The translations under genes and the position numbers were made by a program. Positions 16,082 through 18,414 of a stretch of DNA of 18,414 nt are shown in pieces. Source of the DNA: CABZJG01 sp965659715 (lineage in GTDB: Bacteria > Pseudomonadota > Alphaproteobacteria > Rhodobacterales > Rhodobacteraceae); NCBI GenBank assembly GCA_965659715.1, contig CBFHXE010000051.1, positions 1 through 18,414 on the forward strand, read 5' to 3'. The notes under the pieces are model-generated. The model was not told the origin of the DNA, did not search any database, and was given only the letters and a program-made list of their open reading frames with translations. Position 1 is the stretch's first letter; each line of letters opens with the position of its first letter.

Positions 16082-16124
16082 ACAAAAGCATAAAAATTTT
16101 CGCCTTGATTTTCTTAAAGCGCTG

Positions 16125-16153
16125 TTGACTCACGCTTAAGTCAGGCATAAAGA
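16125..16153 (+). promoter_or_regulatory. Likely promoter of rpsT
   Basis: TTGACT (16125-16130) matches five of six -35 bases. TAAAGA (16148-16153) follows after 17 bases as a weak -10 box, 42 bases before the rpsT start. The -35 box overlaps a small dyad, TGACT (16126-16130) and AGTCA (16139-16143). Strong -35 boxes with poor -10 boxes are common in this class of bacteria. Mapping of the 5' end would settle it. Confidence 0.5.
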
Positions 16154-16195
16154 CGCGACTTCAGATGATAGAACCCAAAAAGCGGGAAATAAAGA

Positions 16196-16459
16196 ATGGC
16201 TAATACGCCCCAATCCAAAAAGCGCGCCCGCCAAAACGAGCGCCGCAATGAGATAAATAAAGCGCGCCGCTCGCGGATTCGCACTTTTTTGCGCCGTGTA
16301 GAAGAGGCAATCGAATCTGGTGATAAAGATGCGGCAAGTTCCGCACTGGTTTCGGCCCAGCCTGAACTGATGCGTGGCGTGACAAAAGGTATCTACCATA
16401 AGAACACTGCAGCGAGAAAAATGTCGCGTTTATCGGCGCGGGTAAAATCCATCGCTTAG
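16196..16459 (+). CDS. rpsT: 30S ribosomal protein S20
   Basis: This 87-residue basic protein binds 16S rRNA early in 30S assembly. The sequence is diagnostic: MANTPQSKKRARQNERRNEIN, RSRIRTFLRRVEEAI, and the C-terminal GIYHKNTAARKMSRLSARVK. It is made of long helices rich in Arg and Lys. GGGA at 16184-16187 is the likely ribosome binding site. Its position before dnaA is a familiar alphaproteobacterial order. A hairpin terminator follows. Confidence 0.98.
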   Translation: MANTPQSKKRARQNERRNEINKARRSRIRTFLRRVEEAIESGDKDAASSALVSAQPELMRGVTKGIYHKNTAARKMSRLSARVKSIA

Positions 16460-16483
16460 ATAGCAGTCTTTTATGGATTGAAG

Positions 16484-16514
16484 TGCGTCGCAACTGCGGC
16501 GCATTTTGTGTTTT
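16484..16514 (+). terminator. Rho-independent terminator after rpsT
   Basis: TGCGTCGC (16484-16491) pairs with GCGGCGCA (16496-16503), with one G-T wobble, around the loop AACT. A T-rich run follows (16504-16514). The eight-pair GC-rich stem, four-base loop and T-run are a classic intrinsic terminator, 25 bases after the rpsT stop. It separates rpsT from the dnaA leader. Confidence 0.85.
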
Positions 16515-16885
16515 CTTGAGTGTTGAATTTTCAAAAGAGATTCTTTTCCTATTTTATCCGAGTCAAGCTCGAAGTTCTGTTGCCCGCTCTACCAGAGTAT
16601 TGTTATCTTGATTCTTGCGAGTCACTGCGCCTTGGGGGACAGTACATTGCCTTGTGATTTTTGATTGTTCAGGCTGTAAAGGCCAACGGTCATTTCTTTG
16701 GTTCTGCTGTTTTTACTTTGTTTGGTCCGATCCCGACAAATGTGGGTTGTTGTATTTATGGGCTTTAAGTGCGTCGCGAACAGCATGCCGTATAAGTAAC
16801 GGTGTTATTTGGTGAACTGTGGTGTATTGATCCAGTGTGTTATGGGATCAGTACAGGGGATATGGATGGCTGGGATAAACGGATT
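16515..16885 (+). promoter_or_regulatory. Long dnaA leader with four clustered GANTC sites
   Basis: About 370 bases between the rpsT terminator and dnaA hold no gene that I recognise. GANTC, the target of the cell-cycle methylase CcrM in alphaproteobacteria, occurs at 16539-16543, 16560-16564, 16610-16614 and 16619-16623. A six-base dyad, TGATCC (16828-16833) and GGATCA (16845-16850), lies just before the start. TATAAG at 16791-16796 may be a -10 box, but no good -35 box pairs with it. I saw no copy of the DnaA box TTATNCACA within one mismatch, so an origin here is not supported. Confidence 0.5.
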
Positions 16886-18259
16886 ATGACTGACGACGAC
16901 TGGGGTGCTTTACAAAAGACACTTTCAAACACAATTGGCCAAAATAACTATGCAAACTGGATTGCACCTTTAGAATTTTCCTGTGTTGAAGGAAACATAG
17001 CAGTCTTTAATGTGCCTACAAATTTTCTTGGAAACTACGTGTCCCAGAATTTTGGTGATATGTTACTGTATCAAATTTCGGCGTCGAATGCAGACATTCA
17101 GCGTATTCGGTTTCAAGTTCCAGAAAACAAACCTAAGAACGCTATGCAATCAGAGCCTAGTCAAAAATTTGGCTCTCAGAACCTTAAATCTGACAGGAAC
17201 CCTCAAAAAGACGAAGAGCTTCCCGGTGCTCCTTTAGATCAGAGATTCAAGTTTGAAACCTTTGTGGTTGGAAAACCAAACGAGCTTGCACATGCTGCAG
17301 CAAAGCGCGTCGGCGAAGGCGCTTCGGTCACATTTAATCCGTTATTTCTTTATGGCGGTGTTGGTTTGGGCAAAACCCACCTGATGCATGCAATTGCGTG
17401 GGAATTGCAATCCCGCCGCCCTGAATTGAACGTTCTTTATCTATCTGCCGAACAATTCATGTACCGATTTGTACAGGCCCTGCGCGACCGCAAAATGATG
17501 GACTTTAAACAGTTGTTTCGATCGGTTGATGTTTTGATGGTAGATGATGTTCAGTTCATCGCCGGCAAAGACAGCACGCAAGAAGAGTTTTTCCACACCT
17601 TTAATGCTTTGGTTGATCAGAACAAGCAAATCATCATCTCGGCAGACCGTGCTCCGGGCGAAATAAAAGACCTAGAAGAGCGGATCAAAAGCCGGATGCA
17701 GTGTGGTTTGGTGGTTGACCTACATCCAACTGATTACGAACTACGTCTAGGGATCCTTCAGTCCAAAGTAGAGGCCCATAAGCCGCAATATCCCGAACTT
17801 GAGATTGAGCTGAATGTTCTTGAATTTCTTGCGCTGCGCATTTCAACCAATGTGCGCGTACTAGAGGGCGCTTTGACACGGCTGTTTGCTTTTGCTTCCC
17901 TTGTCGGACGACCGATCAATCTTGAGCTGGCTCAGGATTGTCTTGCGGATGTCTTGCGCGCTTCTGAGCGCAAAATCACGGTGGAAGAAATTCAACGCAA
18001 AGTATCCGAGCACTATAACATTCGTCTGTCTGACATGATTGGCCCCAAGCGGGTGCGGACTTATGCCCGCCCAAGACAGGTCGCGATGTATTTGGCAAAA
18101 CAGCTGACCAGCCGTAGCCTGCCTGAAATTGGACGCCGCTTTGGCGGCCGCGACCACACGACCGTAATGCACGGTGTAAAGCGTATCGAAGACCTAAAAG
18201 TACAAGACGGCCAAGTGGCTGAGGACTTAGAGATGCTACGGCGGGCGCTTGAGGCTTAA
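16886..18259 (+). CDS. dnaA: Chromosomal replication initiator protein DnaA
   Basis: DnaA binds DnaA boxes at oriC and opens the origin when bound to ATP. The 457 residues have domain I (WGALQKTLSNTIGQNNYANWI), a short variable linker (about 75-115), the AAA+ domain with Walker A GGVGLGKT (157-164) and Walker B LMVDDVQF (217-224), and the C-terminal DNA-binding domain with RPRQVAMYLAKQL and the RDHTTVMHG signature (422-430). The ATG at 16886 fits the family N-terminus and has GGGA ten bases upstream. An in-frame ATG at 16862, behind AGGGGA, would add eight residues and is a real alternative. It is followed by dnaN after 144 bases. Confidence 0.97.
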   Translation: MTDDDWGALQKTLSNTIGQNNYANWIAPLEFSCVEGNIAVFNVPTNFLGNYVSQNFGDMLLYQISASNADIQRIRFQVPENKPKNAMQSEPSQKFGSQNLKSDRNPQKDEELPGAPLDQRFKFETFVVGKPNELAHAAAKRVGEGASVTFNPLFLYGGVGLGKTHLMHAIAWELQSRRPELNVLYLSAEQFMYRFVQALRDRKMMDFKQLFRSVDVLMVDDVQFIAGKDSTQEEFFHTFNALVDQNKQIIISADRAPGEIKDLEERIKSRMQCGLVVDLHPTDYELRLGILQSKVEAHKPQYPELEIELNVLEFLALRISTNVRVLEGALTRLFAFASLVGRPINLELAQDCLADVLRASERKITVEEIQRKVSEHYNIRLSDMIGPKRVRTYARPRQVAMYLAKQLTSRSLPEIGRRFGGRDHTTVMHGVKRIEDLKVQDGQVAEDLEMLRRALEA

Positions 18260-18305
18260 TTATTCATTAATTTAGACTTTTTTATCAGTTTCAGAAGGCT
18301 TGCCT

Positions 18306-18335
18306 TTGACAGTGGGTTTGTTTGCATGGCAAATA
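18306..18335 (+). promoter_or_regulatory. Possible dnaN promoter
   Basis: A perfect TTGACA (18306-18311) lies in the dnaA-dnaN gap. Seventeen to eighteen bases on, the sequence GCAAATA (18329-18335) is a poor match to a -10 box. If used, transcription would start about 60 bases before dnaN. It would give dnaN its own supply apart from read-through from dnaA. Confidence 0.35.
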
Positions 18336-18403
18336 AGAAAACACTTGAGCCTGACGACGAATAGGTTAACTTTCGCCTCCCGGCAAAGATTGGAGCAAAG
18401 GCA

Positions 18404-18414
18404 ATGAAACTGAG
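18404..18414 (+). CDS. dnaN: DNA polymerase III beta subunit, first codons only
   Basis: Only ATG AAA CTG and two further bases are in the window. The call rests on position directly after dnaA, on the MKL start that suits the sliding clamp, and on GGAG (18392-18395) eight bases upstream. The clamp encircles DNA and holds the replicative polymerase. The protein cannot be checked from 11 bases. Confidence 0.65.

Noticed and set aside
16484..16776. Direct repeat AAGTGCGTCGC in the rpsT terminator and again near 16767
   Set aside because: It is only 11 bases with two copies, and one copy is explained by the terminator stem. It is probably chance.
18326..18364. Twelve-codon open frame (MANKKTLEPDDE) between dnaA and dnaN
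   Set aside because: It is too short to judge and has no ribosome binding site. It overlaps a possible promoter.

Overview
This window reads as chromosomal DNA of a marine-type alphaproteobacterium, most likely of the order Rhodobacterales. The evidence is the block ubiB-ubiE / mutM-echA-rpsT-dnaA-dnaN, a plant-type glutamate-cysteine ligase next to rsmE, pgsA-moaD-moaE in one unit, and the FGFETV-type UbiE and RGPHN-type UbiB N-termini, all of which I associate with that order from memory. The base composition is moderate, and the first ~2 kb looks AT-richer than the rest.

Layout. (1) Positions 1-2080: the 3' end of a cytochrome b561 gene, a gene-poor AT-rich stretch, a fused DUF4177-like/peroxiredoxin gene, and a tRNA-Arg(UCU) on the minus strand. 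(2) 2127-4707, plus strand: a cytochrome P450, then pgsA (phosphatidylglycerophosphate synthase) with overlapping moaD and closely following moaE (the two subunits of molybdopterin synthase). (3) 4709-7925, minus strand: ubiA, an OmpA-domain envelope protein and a small membrane-anchored coiled-coil protein, packed as one operon and convergent with moaE. (4) 7938-11906, plus strand: rsmE, a two-helix membrane protein, gshA, an orphan 87-residue protein and an APH/choline-kinase-like phosphotransferase. (5) 11877-14162, minus strand: ubiE and ubiB, abutting with no gap; ubiB overlaps the kinase gene tail to tail. (6) 14373-18414, plus strand: mutM, an enoyl-CoA hydratase, rpsT with its terminator, dnaA, and the first 11 bases of dnaN.

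Three genes (ubiA, ubiE, ubiB) serve ubiquinone synthesis and lie in two minus-strand units. Other genes serve housekeeping: 16S rRNA methylation, glutathione synthesis, oxidised-guanine repair, ribosome assembly and replication initiation. The dnaA/dnaN end suggests closeness to the replication origin, but I see no clear DnaA-box cluster here, so I do not place oriC in the window.

I found no CRISPR, toxin-antitoxin, phage, insertion sequence or defence system, and nothing that I would call a new multi-gene system. The points most worth a second look are the DUF4177-peroxiredoxin fusion that lacks the usual second cysteine of its BCP motif, a tight cluster of four GANTC (CcrM-type) sites in the long dnaA leader, the OmpA protein with three divergent internal repeats and its overlapping coiled-coil neighbour, the P450 with a non-canonical I-helix, and the ubiA/rsmE divergent pair with only 12 bases between start codons.
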